Positions 8,771 through 19,752 of a stretch of DNA of 64,000 bases are shown here, in pieces. The stretch is from the NCBI RefSeq assembly GCF_028021195.1, contig NZ_CP115668.1:806001-870000 (forward strand). Direction: 5' to 3'. Made by a program: the position numbers and the translations under genes. The DNA comes from Cutibacterium equinum (lineage in GTDB: Bacteria > Actinomycetota > Actinomycetes > Propionibacteriales > Propionibacteriaceae). The notes beneath the pieces are model-generated. The model saw nothing but the letters and a program-made list of their open reading frames with translations. It did not search any database and was not told the DNA's origin. How positions within the stretch are numbered: position 1 is the first letter of the stretch; each line of letters opens with the position of its first letter.

Positions 8771-10801
8771 ATGGCCGATCCGTCCAGTTACCGTCCCGCT
8801 CCGGGAACCATCCCCACCCAGCCGGGGGTTTATCGATTCAGCGATGAGCACGGACAGGTGATCTACGTCGGCAAGGCCAAGAACCTTCGCAACCGGCTCA
8901 ACTCCTACTTCCAGGACATCTCGGCCCTCCACCCACGCACCCAACGGATGGTCACTACGGCGGCTCATGTGCAATGGACGGTGGTCCAGAACGAGGTCGA
9001 GTCCCTCCAACTCGAATACACCTGGATCAAGGAGTTCGACCCGCGGTTCAATGTCATGTACCGCGACGACAAGTCCTACCCGTGGCTGTGCTTCACCTGG
9101 ACCGACGAGTACCCACGCGTCTTCGTCGGTCGTGGCGCCCATCACAAGGGGTGGCGTTATTACGGGCCGTTCGGCCAGGCGTGGGCGATCCGAGACACCG
9201 TCGAGACCCTGCTGCGGGTGTTCCCGATGAGGTCCTGCTCGACGGGCGTGTTCAATCGAGCGAAGAATCAGGGGCGGCCCTGTCTGCTCGGCTACATCGG
9301 CAAGTGCTCGGCCCCCTGTGTCGGTCGCATCACCCCGGAGGCTCACCGCGAGATCGCTGAGGAGTTCTGCGACTTCATGGCCGGTCGGACGACGAAGATC
9401 GTCAAGAGGCTGGAGGCCGAGATGGCTGAGGCCTCCGAAAATCTGGAGTTCGAGCGCGCCGCCGTCATCCGTGACTCCTTGAGCGCGCTGTCCAAGACCT
9501 TGGAGCGTAATGCTGTCGTTCTCGGTGATGGGACTGACGCTGACGTCATCTCGATGGCCGTCGACCCGTTGGAGGTGGGTGTCAAGATCTTTCACGTTCG
9601 AGGTGGCCGTATCCGTGGCGAACGTGGTTGGGTCGCCGATCGCGCCGACGACGCCGATGAGGCCGAGCTCATGGAGACCTTTCTCGCCCAGCTCTACGGC
9701 ATCAATCCTGGTGACGGTCAGGTCCGTGACGATGGCCACGGCAATGCCATTCCGCCGCTGGTGCTGGTCTCCACCAATCCGGCGAATCCTGACGTCATGT
9801 CCACGATCCTGGGTTCGGAGCGTGGTTCTCGTGTCGAGATACGGGTACCTCGCCGTGGCGACAAGGCCACACTCATGGACACCGTCACCCGTAACGCTCA
9901 GGAAACCCTGGCTCAACACAAGCTCAAGCGGGCCTCCGACCTGGTCACGCGCACCCGAGCCCTGGAGGAGATCCAGGAAGCCCTCGGCCTGGATCGCGCC
10001 CCGCTGCGGATGGAGTCCTACGACATCTCCCACATCCAAGGCACCAATGTCGTCGGATCAATGGTCGTCTTCGAGGACGGTATGCCGCGCAAGTCCGAGT
10101 ACCGACGATTCATCATCAAGGGGTTTGACGGGTCGGACGACTTCGCCGCCATGCACGAGGTGCTGTCGCGACGGCTGCGTCGTCTCGTCGAGGACCGTGA
10201 CGCCATGGCCAAGGCGCAAACCCCTGACGGTGACGTCGGTTCCCTCATCGACCCCACCACCGGTGCACCGCGCAAGTTCGCCTATGCCCCGCACCTCATC
10301 GTCGTTGACGGCGGCGCACCTCAGGTCCACGCCGCTCAGGAAGTGCTCGAAGAATTCGGCCTCGAGGATGACATCGCTCTGTGCGGGCTGGCGAAACGCT
10401 TGGAGGAGGTGTGGCTTCCCGACGAGGAATGGCCAGTCATCTTGCCGCGTACGTCTGAGGGGCTCTACCTGTTGCAGCGGCTGCGCGATGAGGCTCACCG
10501 GTTCGCCATCACCTTCCACCGTTCCAAGCGATCCAAGGCGATGGTGGAGTCCGTTCTGGACGGGGTCCCTGGCCTGGGGGAGACCCGACGCAAGGCCCTC
10601 GTCTCTCATTTCGGGTCAGTGCGGGCGCTGCGCAAGGCCACCGTCGAGGACATTGCTCAAGTTCCAGGTTTTGGCCCGAAACTGGCAGGAGAGGTCGTCG
10701 CTGCCCTGGCATCGGACTCACCTGGTGAGGCGATCAACACGGCAACCGGTGAGATTGTTGACGGCGGCGACCTGGGCGACAGCACTACCCTTGAGTCGTG
10801 A
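8771..10801 (+). CDS. uvrC: UvrABC system protein C
   Basis: This is the dual endonuclease that cuts on both sides of the lesion after UvrB loading. It has 676 residues from ATG 8771. The domains are the N-terminal GIY-YIG nuclease (GVYRF...[14 protein letters not shown], residues ~18-95), a cysteine cluster CSTG...[16 protein letters not shown] near 157-182, a UVR segment ([14 protein letters not shown], ~225), the RNase H-like second nuclease with DGGAPQ near 512, and a C-terminal helix-hairpin-helix pair ([18 protein letters not shown] and [12 protein letters not shown]). Its stop codon overlaps the GTG of rapZ, which makes uvrC-rapZ-yvcK one translationally coupled operon, as in other actinobacteria. 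Confidence 0.97.
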   Translation: MADPSSYRPAPGTIPTQPGVYRFSDEHGQVIYVGKAKNLRNRLNSYFQDISALHPRTQRMVTTAAHVQWTVVQNEVESLQLEYTWIKEFDPRFNVMYRDDKSYPWLCFTWTDEYPRVFVGRGAHHKGWRYYGPFGQAWAIRDTVETLLRVFPMRSCSTGVFNRAKNQGRPCLLGYIGKCSAPCVGRITPEAHREIAEEFCDFMAGRTTKIVKRLEAEMAEASENLEFERAAVIRDSLSALSKTLERNAVVLGDGTDADVISMAVDPLEVGVKIFHVRGGRIRGERGWVADRADDADEAELMETFLAQLYGINPGDGQVRDDGHGNAIPPLVLVSTNPANPDVMSTILGSERGSRVEIRVPRRGDKATLMDTVTRNAQETLAQHKLKRASDLVTRTRALEEIQEALGLDRAPLRMESYDISHIQGTNVVGSMVVFEDGMPRKSEYRRFIIKGFDGSDDFAAMHEVLSRRLRRLVEDRDAMAKAQTPDGDVGSLIDPTTGAPRKFAYAPHLIVVDGGAPQVHAAQEVLEEFGLEDDIALCGLAKRLEEVWLPDEEWPVILPRTSEGLYLLQRLRDEAHRFAITFHRSKRSKAMVESVLDGVPGLGETRRKALVSHFGSVRALRKATVEDIAQVPGFGPKLAGEVVAALASDSPGEAINTATGEIVDGGDLGDSTTLES

Positions 10802-11673
10802 GCACCGAGCAGACGACGAAGACCCCGCGAGTTGTCATCATCACCGGCATCTCCGGTGCCGGTCGTCGCACCGCAGCCCACGCCATGGAGGACCTGGGCT
10901 GGTACGTCGTCGACAATCTGCCTCCGGCGATGCTGGGGGCTCTCGTCGATGAGATCGGCGCCAATGACATCGATCGCCTGGCCGTCGTCCTTGACGTGCG
11001 AAGCCGGATCATGTTCGACACCTTGGCCGTGGCCCTCGACGCCCTCGACGAGCGCGGCATTGACCCCGCCATCGTCTTCCTGGAGGCCTCCGACGAGATC
11101 ATCGTGCGTCGCCAGGAGTCCAGTCGGCGTCCCTTGCCGCTGCAGCAGGGTGGTCATCTCCTCGACGCCGTGGCCCTGGAGCGCCGCATGCTCTCCAACC
11201 TGCGTGCTGAGGCCGATCTGGTCATCGACACCACCGCTACCACTGCTCGTCAGCTCGCCCAACGTATCGACCACGCCTTCGGCGAGGGGGTTGACGAAGG
11301 CCTGGCCTTCCAGGTGATGTCGTTCGGGTTCAAGCGCGGTGTCCCGATCGACGCCGACCTCGTCGTCGACGCCCGTTTCCTGCCGAACCCGTATTGGGTC
11401 CCGGAGCTTCGTCCCAAGACGGGCCTGTCGCCTGATGTCGCATCCTATGTCATGGCCCAGGCCGGGGCGGGGGAGTTCGTCGATCGAGTCGAGGAGCTCC
11501 TGGTTTGCATGGCACCGGGGTATCTTCGTGAAGGCAAGAAGCAGGTCACGGTGGCCGTTGGTTGCACCGGTGGGAAACACCGCAGCACAGCCATCTCCGA
11601 GGAATTGTCGGCTCGTCTGGCAGCTCGGGGATATCGCACCGCTGTCCTGCACCGAGATCTCGGGAAGGAATGA
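10798..11673 (+). CDS. rapZ: RapZ/YvcJ-family nucleotide-binding protein
   Basis: This is a 291-residue P-loop protein of the RapZ/YvcJ family; in E. coli RapZ is an RNA adaptor controlling glmS mRNA, but the actinobacterial role is not established. The N-terminal signature is [10 protein letters not shown] (residues 17-26), followed by [11 protein letters not shown]. The C-terminal RapZ motifs are [10 protein letters not shown], the TGLSP block, and [11 protein letters not shown]. In the Walker A position the canonical K-S/T pair is R-R; the K-to-R change is shared by actinobacterial homologues as I recall them, while the second R is unusual. The start is GTG 10798, overlapping the uvrC stop (GTGA). 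Confidence 0.92.
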   Translation: MSTEQTTKTPRVVIITGISGAGRRTAAHAMEDLGWYVVDNLPPAMLGALVDEIGANDIDRLAVVLDVRSRIMFDTLAVALDALDERGIDPAIVFLEASDEIIVRRQESSRRPLPLQQGGHLLDAVALERRMLSNLRAEADLVIDTTATTARQLAQRIDHAFGEGVDEGLAFQVMSFGFKRGVPIDADLVVDARFLPNPYWVPELRPKTGLSPDVASYVMAQAGAGEFVDRVEELLVCMAPGYLREGKKQVTVAVGCTGGKHRSTAISEELSARLAARGYRTAVLHRDLGKE

Positions 11674-12638
11674 CGATGGTGTCGACCCCTTCGAATCTTC
11701 CGGTCGTCACGGCTTTCGGCGGTGGACACGGGCTGGCCGTGTCGCTGCGTGCCCTGCGGCGCCTCACTGACCGTCTCACCGCCGTGGTCACCGTCGCCGA
11801 CAACGGCGGCTCCTCGGGTCGGCTGCGCGAGGAATTCGACATTCTGCCGCCGGGTGACCTGCGTCGTGCCCTGGCCGCGTTGTGTGCTGACGACCACCTC
11901 GGTCGTACCTGGGCCGAGGTGTTGCAGGCGCGTTTCAACGGCACCGGGGAGCTCGCCGGTCACGCCATCGGCAACCTACTCATCGCGGGCCTGTGGCAGG
12001 AGCTTGGCGATCCGGTGTCTGGTCTGGACATGGTCGGTCAACTCCTCGACGTGCGGGGCAGGGTCCTGCCGATGTCCTTGACCCCGCTGGACATCAGCGC
12101 CCAGGTGGTCGGGCTGGACCCGAATCAGCCAGACGAGGAGTACACGCTGACCGGTCAGGCGACGGTGGCCAAGACCCGGGCCGAGGTGCTCAAGGTGAGT
12201 TTGGAGCCTTCTGAACCAGAGGCCTGCCCCCAAGCGCTGGAGGCGATTCGAGAGTCCGACAACCTCGTTCTGGGGCCAGGGTCCTGGTTCACCTCGGTCA
12301 TGCCGCATCTCTTGGTGCCCCAGATCGTCGACGCGATCCTGGAGTCGAAGGCTCGCAAGATCCTCACTCTCAATGTGGTGGGGGCCGACGAGACAGATGG
12401 ATTCAGCCCTGCGCGACATCTTGAGGTGATCGCCGAGCACGAGCCACGTATGCGTTTCGACGTCGTCCTGGTCGATCGCGGGTTCGCCGGTCAGGATCCC
12501 CATTTGGAACCGTTTGCCCGCAATCTGGGGGCTGAGATCGTCGTCGAGGATTTGGCTATGCGTGACGGGTCGGCTCGCCACGACCCGCTGCGGTTGGCGT
12601 CGGCCTATGCCAACATCATGGGAGTCCAGCCCCGCTGA
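11670..12638 (+). CDS. yvcK: YvcK/CofD-like family protein (gluconeogenesis factor)
   Basis: This 322-residue protein belongs to the CofD-like/YvcK family, which binds UDP-sugars and supports cell-wall precursor balance and growth on gluconeogenic carbon sources. Family motifs are AFGGGHGL near residue 12, TVADNGGSSGRLR near 43 and PPGDLRRALAAL near 60. GPGSWFTSV near 210 is the nucleotide-binding block. The start ATG 11670 overlaps the rapZ stop (ATGA) with GGGAAGGA upstream; ATG 11676 is an in-frame alternative. The next gene, whiA, follows as in most Gram-positive genomes. Confidence 0.93.
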   Translation: MTMVSTPSNLPVVTAFGGGHGLAVSLRALRRLTDRLTAVVTVADNGGSSGRLREEFDILPPGDLRRALAALCADDHLGRTWAEVLQARFNGTGELAGHAIGNLLIAGLWQELGDPVSGLDMVGQLLDVRGRVLPMSLTPLDISAQVVGLDPNQPDEEYTLTGQATVAKTRAEVLKVSLEPSEPEACPQALEAIRESDNLVLGPGSWFTSVMPHLLVPQIVDAILESKARKILTLNVVGADETDGFSPARHLEVIAEHEPRMRFDVVLVDRGFAGQDPHLEPFARNLGAEIVVEDLAMRDGSARHDPLRLASAYANIMGVQPR

Positions 12639-12695
12639 TTGTCGCCTAAGATCGGTCTGTCACCCGTTGTATTGCTTTTCGGAGGCTCGAACCAC

Positions 12696-13685
12696 ATGGC
12701 GCTCACCCTGCAGGTGAAGAACGAACTCGCGACGGTGCCGGTCCAGAAGCTGTGTTGCCGCCGTTCCGAGATCGCCACCACCCTTCGTTTCGCAGGTGGT
12801 ATCCATCTGGTGCAGCATCGTCACATCACGATTGAGGCCGAGGTCGACACCGGGGGAGCGGCGCGACGGCTTCGTCAGTCCATCCAGGAAGTTTTCGGTC
12901 TCGAGACCGATCTCGTCGTCGTCAATGGCAGCGGCTTGCACTCCAATACCCGATATCTGGTGCGGATGGTGCGCGGCGGGGCCGATCTGGCACGCCTGAC
13001 GGGGTTGCTCGATCGTCGGGGTCACCCGGTGCGTGGTCTGCCAGTTCCCGTTGTCGGTGGTGGGCGGTGCTGTCAGGCTGCCGCGTGGCGTGGAGCCTTC
13101 CTGGCTCGTGGTTCCTTGACCGAGCCGGGACGCTCCATGGCGATGGAGATCACCGCTCCCGGCGAGGAGGCTGCATTGGCGCTGGTGGGTGCAGCTCGCC
13201 GGCTGGAGATCCAGGCCAAGCAGCGGGAGTCCCGTCACATCGACCGGGTGACGATCCGTGACGGTGACGCCATTTCTGCCATGTTGACCCGTATGGGCGC
13301 GCATGAATCAGTGCTCACGTGGGAGGACCGTCGTCTGCGCCGTGAGGTGAGGGCCTCGGCGAATCGTCTTGCCAATTTTGACGACGCCAACCTGCGCCGT
13401 TCCGCCAGAGCTGCTGTTACTGCCAGTGCCCGGGTGGAGCGGGCGCTGGAAATCCTCGGGGATTCCGTCCCGGATCATCTCCGGGCTGCCGGACAACTGC
13501 GCCTTGAGCACACGAATGCCAGCTTGGAGGAATTGGGTAAGTTGCACGAGCCTCCGTTGACGAAGGATGCCATTGCTGGACGGATTCGTCGTCTGCTGGC
13601 TCTTGCTGACAAGACGGCCCGGAAGAACGGTGAGCCCACCACCTTGGAGAGTCTTCCTCCCGAGATGCGCGACGACCGCGCCTGA
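12696..13685 (+). CDS. whiA: DNA-binding protein WhiA
   Basis: This is a 329-residue homologue of WhiA, a transcription factor needed for sporulation septation in Streptomyces and linked to division and chromosome segregation in other Gram-positives. It has a LAGLIDADG homing endonuclease-like N-terminal domain ([16 protein letters not shown] near residue 18, [17 protein letters not shown] near 131) and a C-terminal helix-turn-helix region ([23 protein letters not shown]). The true start is ATG 12696 with GGAGG at 12681-12685; the TTG at 12639 in the same frame lacks support. A non-sporulating propionibacterium would use it for a division role. Confidence 0.95.
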   Translation: MALTLQVKNELATVPVQKLCCRRSEIATTLRFAGGIHLVQHRHITIEAEVDTGGAARRLRQSIQEVFGLETDLVVVNGSGLHSNTRYLVRMVRGGADLARLTGLLDRRGHPVRGLPVPVVGGGRCCQAAAWRGAFLARGSLTEPGRSMAMEITAPGEEAALALVGAARRLEIQAKQRESRHIDRVTIRDGDAISAMLTRMGAHESVLTWEDRRLRREVRASANRLANFDDANLRRSARAAVTASARVERALEILGDSVPDHLRAAGQLRLEHTNASLEELGKLHEPPLTKDAIAGRIRRLLALADKTARKNGEPTTLESLPPEMRDDRA

Positions 13686-13821
13686 TGGCCATGTAGGTGC
13701 GCTCAGCACGCCTTTCCCACCAGGGCAAGCAGTCGCGCAACCATGTGGTCATGTGTGCGTTGATCTGATCGACGTTGATGATCGTTCGCCCGCGGCCTGG
13801 CCGTAAATTCGGCCCTGGGGT

Positions 13822-13848
13822 TTGAGCTTCTACCTTGGTCGCTATGCT
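13822..13848 (+). promoter_or_regulatory. Putative gap promoter
   Basis: A TATGCT box at 13843-13848 with a weak -35 TTGAGC starting at 13822 (15-nt spacer, shorter than usual) lies about 50 nt before the gap start. The leader between has CCGGAGGAG as a strong ribosome-binding site. Confidence 0.4.
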
Positions 13849-13900
13849 TGGAGACGTCCGAGTGCTGAACGCACAAACCTCATCCGGAGGAGATTCCTGA

Positions 13901-14908
<1,008 letters not shown>

Positions 14909-14925
14909 TCTCACCATCGTGAGCT

Positions 14926-14966
14926 GATGACGGCCCCGTGCCCCATACGGGCGCGGGGCCGTCATC
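14926..14966 (+). terminator. Hairpin between gap and pgk
   Basis: GATGACGGCCCCG (14926-14938) pairs perfectly with CGGGGCCGTCATC (14954-14966). It lies 18 nt after the gap stop and 57 nt before pgk. Without a T-tract it may be a partial terminator or an mRNA stabiliser that gives gap a higher level than pgk-tpi. Confidence 0.6.
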
Positions 14967-15022
14967 CGTACCCGGGCATCCACGCCCGTGAAACATCGTT
15001 CACTTCAAGAAAGGGCTTCCAC

Positions 15023-16231
15023 ATGAAATCTGTTGAGGATCTCGGCGACCTGCGCGGAAAGCGCGTCGTCATCCGTTGCGACTTCAACGTCCCGCTCGAC
15101 GGCGACAAGATCACCGACGACGGCCGCATCAAGGCCGCACTGCCCACCCTGACCCAGTTGCACGAGGCCGGCGCCCGCACCACCGTGCTCGCCCACCTCG
15201 GTCGACCCAAGGGTGCGGTCGACCCCAAGTACTCCCTGGCCCCGGTTGCCAAGCGTCTGGGCGAGCTCATGAACCTCGACGTCAAGCTCGCCGAGGACGT
15301 TGTTGGCCCGTCGGCCACCAAGACCTCCGAGTCCCTCGCCGACGGCGAGATCGCTCTGGTCGAGAACGTCCGCTTCGAGAAGGGCGAGACCAGCAAGGAC
15401 GAGGCCGAGCGCACCGAGCTGGCCAAGAAGTACGCCTCCTTCGGTGAGTACTACGTCTCCAACGGCTTCGGTGTCGTGCACCGCAAGCAGGCTTCCGTCT
15501 ACGACGTCGCCAAGCTGCTGCCGTGCGCTGCCGGCTCCCTGGTCGCCAAGGAGGTCGAGGTCCTTGAGGGCCTGACCGCCGATCCGAAGCGTCCGTTCGT
15601 CGTCGTCCTCGGTGGCGCCAAGGTCGCTGACAAGCTCGCCGTGATCGACAACCTGCTCAAGGTTGCCGACACCCTCGTCGTCGGTGGCGGCATGCTCTTC
15701 ACCTTCCTCAAGGCCCAGGGCCTGGAGGTCGGCAAGTCGCTGGTTGACGATGAGTCCATCGAGGCCTGCAAGAAGTACCTCGAGGCCGCCAAGGCTTCCG
15801 GCAAGCAGATCCTGTTGCCGACCGACGTTCGCGTCGCCTCTGACGTCGACTTCGACGCCCACACCGTCGGCCAGGTCGACGTCGTGTCCGTCGATGCCAT
15901 CCCGGCCGACAAGATGGGCCTCGACATCGGCCCGGAGACCGAGAAGGCCTACGCTGAGGCCATCAAGGGCGCCAAGTCGGTGTTCTGGAACGGCCCGATG
16001 GGCGTCTTTGAGATCAAGGGTCTCGAGCTCGGCACCAAGGCCGTTGCCCAGGCTCTCACCGAGGTTGACGGCCTCTCGGTGGTCGGTGGGGGAGACTCCG
16101 CCTCCGCCGTGCGCGCCCTCGGCTTCGCCGATGACCAGTTCGGTCACATTTCCACCGGTGGTGGCGCCTCCCTCGAGCTCATGGAGGGCAAGGAGCTGCC
16201 CGGAATCGCAGTCCTCAAGGAGAACAACTGA
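15023..16231 (+). CDS. pgk: Phosphoglycerate kinase
   Basis: This enzyme transfers the acyl phosphate of 1,3-bisphosphoglycerate to ADP. It has 402 residues, the family length. Motifs: [10 protein letters not shown] at residues 19-28, LAHLGRPKG near 58, [13 protein letters not shown] near 150, [14 protein letters not shown] near 194, and the nucleotide-binding [11 protein letters not shown] near 355. The start is ATG 15023; the frame stays open further upstream through the gap terminator, which is not coding. Its stop overlaps the tpi start (TGATG), so the two are translationally coupled. Codon use is as biased as in gap. Confidence 0.98.
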   Translation: MKSVEDLGDLRGKRVVIRCDFNVPLDGDKITDDGRIKAALPTLTQLHEAGARTTVLAHLGRPKGAVDPKYSLAPVAKRLGELMNLDVKLAEDVVGPSATKTSESLADGEIALVENVRFEKGETSKDEAERTELAKKYASFGEYYVSNGFGVVHRKQASVYDVAKLLPCAAGSLVAKEVEVLEGLTADPKRPFVVVLGGAKVADKLAVIDNLLKVADTLVVGGGMLFTFLKAQGLEVGKSLVDDESIEACKKYLEAAKASGKQILLPTDVRVASDVDFDAHTVGQVDVVSVDAIPADKMGLDIGPETEKAYAEAIKGAKSVFWNGPMGVFEIKGLELGTKAVAQALTEVDGLSVVGGGDSASAVRALGFADDQFGHISTGGGASLELMEGKELPGIAVLKENN

Positions 16232-17010
16232 TGTCTCGTACCCCGATCATGGCCGGCAACTGGAAGATGAACCTCGACCACGTTGCCGCCACCTCCCTCG
16301 TCCAGGATCTCGGTGAGGCCCTCAAGGCTGCCGGATACGACTCCGCCAAGTCCGAGGCCGTCGTCATTCCGCCGTTCACCGACATCCGCACCGTGGCCAC
16401 CCTCATCGACGCTGACAAGCTGCCGATCGCCTACGGCGCCCAGGACATCTCCGCTCACGACGACGGCGCCTACACCGGCGAGGTGTCGGGCACCATGCTG
16501 TCGAAGCTGGGCTGCTCCTACGTCGTCGTTGGCCACTCCGAGCGTCGCGAGTACCACAACGAGTCCGATGAGCTGGTCAACGCCAAGGCCAAGAAGGCCA
16601 TCGAGAACGGCATGACCCCCATCATCTGCTGTGGTGAGGCCCTCGAGGTCCGCAAGGCCGGCAAGCACGTCGAGCACACCGTCGGCCAGATCAAGGCTGA
16701 CCTCGACGGCATCCCCGCCGAGCAGGTTGCCAAGCTCGTCATTGCCTACGAGCCCATCTGGGCCATCGGCACCGGCGAGACTGCGACTGCTGACGACGCC
16801 CAGGAGGTCTGCCAGGCCATCCGTGAGGCCGTCAAGGAGCTCTACGACGCCCCGACCGCCGAGGCCGTGCGCATCCAGTACGGTGGCTCGGTCAAGCCGG
16901 CCAACGTCGCCGAGATCATGGCCAAGCCCGACGTTGACGGTGCCCTCGTGGGCGGCGCTTCGCTCAAGGCTGGCGACTTCTCCAAGATCGTGACCTTCTA
17001 CGAGGCCTGA
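16231..17010 (+). CDS. tpiA: Triosephosphate isomerase
   Basis: This enzyme interconverts dihydroxyacetone phosphate and glyceraldehyde-3-phosphate. It has 259 residues with GNWKMN (catalytic K12), VVGHSERR (catalytic His near residue 97), the [11 protein letters not shown] signature (catalytic Glu near 172), and the phosphate-binding YGGSVKPAN and VGGASL loops. The start codon overlaps the pgk stop by one base. It is the last gene of the glycolytic cluster, closed by a strong terminator. Confidence 0.98.
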   Translation: MSRTPIMAGNWKMNLDHVAATSLVQDLGEALKAAGYDSAKSEAVVIPPFTDIRTVATLIDADKLPIAYGAQDISAHDDGAYTGEVSGTMLSKLGCSYVVVGHSERREYHNESDELVNAKAKKAIENGMTPIICCGEALEVRKAGKHVEHTVGQIKADLDGIPAEQVAKLVIAYEPIWAIGTGETATADDAQEVCQAIREAVKELYDAPTAEAVRIQYGGSVKPANVAEIMAKPDVDGALVGGASLKAGDFSKIVTFYEA

Positions 17011-17028
17011 TCCGCGACACATTTGACG

Positions 17029-17064
17029 ACGACCTCCGCACCACTCGGTGCGGAGGTCGTTTGT
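17029..17064 (+). terminator. Terminator of gap-pgk-tpi
   Basis: ACGACCTCCGCACC (17029-17042) and GGTGCGGAGGTCGT (17047-17060) form a perfect 14-bp stem with a 4-nt loop, followed by TTGT. It starts 18 nt after the tpiA stop. Confidence 0.8.
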
Positions 17065-17140
17065 CGTCCCAGACGTGACGGTCATCACCGTTTGCGCATG
17101 ATTTCGGGGCGTCGATGTGGGGATCTGGCGGCTCGTGAGT

Positions 17141-17146
17141 TACCCT
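17141..17146 (+). promoter_or_regulatory. -10 box TACCCT, leaderless start of secG
   Basis: TACCCT ends 7 nt before GTG 17154. It supports that GTG, rather than ATG 17172, as the secG start. Confidence 0.45.
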
Positions 17147-17153
17147 GTACGAC

Positions 17154-17414
17154 GTGATTTCGGCTCCCCTCATGACATGGCCCGTGCTGACGATGTCGAT
17201 CGTCCTGTGCGTGCTGAGCGTCATCCTCACCCTCTTCGTCCTCCTCCACAAGAGCAAGGGCGGCGGCCTCTCCGACCTCTTTGGTGGAGGTGTGTCGACC
17301 TCGATGGGTGGCACCTCTGTGGCTGAGCGGAATCTTGACCGTCTGACGGTCGTCATCGGCCTGCTGTGGCTGGCCTCCATCATCGCCCTGCTGGTGCTCT
17401 ACAGCCATTCCTGA
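17154..17414 (+). CDS. secG: Preprotein translocase subunit SecG
   Basis: This is a small accessory subunit of the SecYEG protein-export channel. It has 86 residues with two membrane helices (VLTMSIVLCVLSVILTLFVL and VVIGLLWLASIIALLVLY) around the conserved loop HKSKGGGLSDLFGGG. The location after tpiA is the standard actinobacterial order. The start is GTG 17154, supported by a -10 box placed for leaderless transcription. Confidence 0.93.
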   Translation: MISAPLMTWPVLTMSIVLCVLSVILTLFVLLHKSKGGGLSDLFGGGVSTSMGGTSVAERNLDRLTVVIGLLWLASIIALLVLYSHS

Positions 17415-17483
17415 GCCGTCATCGGGTGGCCATGTGCTGCGCCGGACCCTACGGGAGCCGATCCTCCCGACCCTTAATGAATG

Positions 17484-17501
17484 CTGCCCTCAGGCAGTTT
17501 T
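17484..17501 (+). terminator. Small stem-loop with T-tract before rbpA
   Basis: CTGCC (17484-17488), loop CTCA, GGCAG (17493-17497), then TTTT. It is short but has the intrinsic terminator layout and would end secG transcription, or attenuate rbpA. Confidence 0.4.
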
Positions 17502-17526
17502 GTGACCCCTCGAGGAGAGTGAACGA

Positions 17527-17883
17527 ATGTCAGGTGGAAGTGCCATCCGTGGAAGTCGCGTCGGTGCCGGCCCCATGGGAGAGGCAGAGCGCGGCGAGGC
17601 TGCCCCTCGCGGGTACGTGTCGTACTTCTGCGCCAACCACCACGTGATCCGCCCGGCTTTCTCGGCCGAGGCAGAGATTCCCGACACCTGGGACTGCCCG
17701 AAGTGTGGTCTGCCGGCCAACCGTGACCAGGCCAATCCGCCTGCCCCGCCGAAGATCGTTCCGTACAAGACCCATCTGGCCTACGTCAAGGAGCGCCGCA
17801 GTGAGGCCGAAGCCGCTGCCATCCTGGCCGAGGCGCTGGAGAACCTGCGGCAGCGACGCCGCGACGGCGAGGTCATCTATTGA
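17527..17883 (+). CDS. rbpA: RNA polymerase-binding protein RbpA
   Basis: This is the actinobacterial transcription activator that binds RNA polymerase with the primary sigma factor and stabilises the open complex. It has 118 residues with the N-terminal tail, the core domain (GYVSYFCANHHVIRPAFSAEAEIPD), DCPKCG zinc-ribbon residues, and the C-terminal sigma-interacting helices (ERRSEAEAAAILAEAL). GAGGAGAG lies before ATG 17527. Its stop codon overlaps the TTG start of folC. The presence of the gene is strong evidence for an actinobacterium. Confidence 0.96.
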   Translation: MSGGSAIRGSRVGAGPMGEAERGEAAPRGYVSYFCANHHVIRPAFSAEAEIPDTWDCPKCGLPANRDQANPPAPPKIVPYKTHLAYVKERRSEAEAAAILAEALENLRQRRRDGEVIY

Positions 17884-19337
17884 TCAGCCATGACCAGCTC
17901 GTGGCAGAGCTGACCGCTCGTTGGCCCGAGCACCGCATCGGCCCGGGCCTTGATCGGGAACGCGCCTTGCTCGATGTGCTGGGCAACCCCCAGCAGGCCT
18001 GCCCCGTCATCCAGATTGCCGGCACCAACGGCAAGGGGTCGACGGCGATCATGGTCGACTCGCTGCTGCGTTCTGCCGGTCTACGGGTGGGCCGGTACTG
18101 CTCCCCGCATCTGGTCGACGTCACCGAGCGTATCTGCATTGATGGTCAGCCCATCAGCCATGAGTTGTTCGACGAGACCTGGCGTCAGATCGAGCCGATG
18201 GTGGCCTTGGTCGACGATCAGCACATCGACGGCATCCAGATGACCTTCTTCGAGGTCATGACGGCCATGGCCTTCGCCGTTTTCGCTGATGCCCCCGTTG
18301 ACGTCGCCGTCGTCGAGGTCGGGCTGGGGGGACGTTGGGACGCCACCAACGTCGCCGACGCAACGGTCGCCGTCGTCACCCCCGTTGCCCTGGACCACAC
18401 GCACATCCTTGGCAGCACCATTGACAAGATCGCCGCCGAGAAGGCCGGGATCATCAAGCCCGGATGCACCCCGGTCATCGCGGGCCAGGAGCCGGAGGCC
18501 GCCCCCATCTTGTTGGCCCAGTGCACCGACGCCGGCGTGAAGCCGCTGCTGGAGGGTCCGGACTGGGGCTTGTTGGACCGCCGTAGTGCTGTCGGTGGTC
18601 AGGTGGTGCGTCTTCAGACGGCGTCCGGGCCGCTGGGGGAGTTGTTCCTTCCGGTCTTTGGTGAGCACATGGCTCACAATGCTGCCCAGGCTGTTGCGGC
18701 TGCGGAGGCTCTCACCGGGCCTCTCAACCCGGCCATCATCGAGCGGGGGTTGGCTGACGTGGAGGCTCCGGCCCGCCTTGAGGTCGTCCGGCGCTCCCCG
18801 CTGGTGATTCTCGACACCTTCCACAATCCTCACGCGGCGACCTCGGCGATGGCAGCGGTGCGCGAGTCCTTCGAGGTCGAACCCCTCATTGCGGTCGTGG
18901 CAGCGATGGCTGACAAGGATATCGACGGGGTGTTGTCGGTGTTGGCGGACTCGGTGAGTCACGTCGTCGTCACCTCGATGCCGGATCTGCCGCGAGCCTT
19001 GAGCGTCGACGAGCTGGCACAGAAGGCGTCAGCCCACTGGGACGACGACCATCTCACCAGGGTTGCCGACGTCCCCGAGGCCCTCGAGGAAGCTTTCCGT
19101 ATTGCGGACGTTTCTGGGCCGGGGGCCGGTGTGTTGGTTGCCGGATCGGTGGTGCTGGCTGGTCGTGCCAGGGCGATTCTGCGTCCCGACGGCACCATGC
19201 TCGGCGCCGCGCAGACTGCCATCGTCGAGACCCCCGACCTGTCCGAGGACCAGATCGAGGCCATGGAGGGCCAGCGTCTCGACCCGCTTCCTGACGACGA
19301 GGTGATCGTCGACACGGACGACGACGGAGGTTGGTGA
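17880..19337 (+). CDS. folC: Folylpolyglutamate synthase/dihydrofolate synthase
   Basis: This Mur-ligase-family enzyme adds glutamate to dihydropteroate and folates. It has 485 residues. The P-loop is AGTNGKGSTA near residue 46, followed by GRYCSPHL near 75; TLVVEVGLGGRWDATN-type residues appear as VVEVGLGGRWDATN near 144, and EKAGIIKPG near 186. An acidic tail ends the protein. The start is TTG 17880, overlapping the rbpA stop codon, with GAGG 7 nt upstream; GTG 17901 is an alternative without a ribosome-binding site. The order folC-DUF4233-ndk matches mycobacteria. Confidence 0.94.
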   Translation: MISHDQLVAELTARWPEHRIGPGLDRERALLDVLGNPQQACPVIQIAGTNGKGSTAIMVDSLLRSAGLRVGRYCSPHLVDVTERICIDGQPISHELFDETWRQIEPMVALVDDQHIDGIQMTFFEVMTAMAFAVFADAPVDVAVVEVGLGGRWDATNVADATVAVVTPVALDHTHILGSTIDKIAAEKAGIIKPGCTPVIAGQEPEAAPILLAQCTDAGVKPLLEGPDWGLLDRRSAVGGQVVRLQTASGPLGELFLPVFGEHMAHNAAQAVAAAEALTGPLNPAIIERGLADVEAPARLEVVRRSPLVILDTFHNPHAATSAMAAVRESFEVEPLIAVVAAMADKDIDGVLSVLADSVSHVVVTSMPDLPRALSVDELAQKASAHWDDDHLTRVADVPEALEEAFRIADVSGPGAGVLVAGSVVLAGRARAILRPDGTMLGAAQTAIVETPDLSEDQIEAMEGQRLDPLPDDEVIVDTDDDGGW

Positions 19338-19339
19338 CG

Positions 19340-19720
19340 ATGGCCAGGCAGCCCGGTGCTGGAAGAATCACCATGCTGACCCTGCCTGCAGGCAACCCGA
19401 TGACGAAGGTCGTGGTGAGTTTCCTGGCTTTCGAGGTCGTCGTCTTCGGCCTGACGATCCCGGGCATGATCCTGGTCTCTGGCATCAGTGTGGCCTTGGC
19501 AGTCATCCTGGGATGTATCGGCATGGCCGTGTCGATCCTGTGCGCTCTCGCCATTCCCCGCACCTGGGGCTACCTGCTCGCGTGGGTCTTGCAGGTCTTT
19601 GGAATCCTGCTGGGTCTGGCCACCCCGATGATGTACGTCGTCGGGGTCGTCTTCGCCGCTATCTGGGTGTCCATCATCGTGCTGGGTAGGCGAATTGACT
19701 CAAACCCCCAGGCCCGCTGA
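19340..19720 (+). CDS. DUF4233 membrane protein
   Basis: This is a 126-residue protein with about four membrane helices and no enzymatic motif. Its place between folC and ndk, and its size, match the actinobacterial DUF4233 family (the mycobacterial homologue sits in the same slot). Function is unknown. ATG 19340 has GGAGG at 19326-19330 with a 9-nt spacer; the GTG at 19334 would be too close to it. Confidence 0.82.
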   Translation: MARQPGAGRITMLTLPAGNPMTKVVVSFLAFEVVVFGLTIPGMILVSGISVALAVILGCIGMAVSILCALAIPRTWGYLLAWVLQVFGILLGLATPMMYVVGVVFAAIWVSIIVLGRRIDSNPQAR

Positions 19721-19740
19721 GATCACGGTCCGCGCTGCGA

Positions 19741-19746
19741 TAGGTT
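19741..19746 (+). promoter_or_regulatory. -10 box TAGGTT, leaderless start of ndk
   Basis: TAGGTT ends 6 nt before ATG 19753. It gives ndk its own promoter behind folC-DUF4233. Confidence 0.45.
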
Positions 19747-19752
19747 GGGGCC

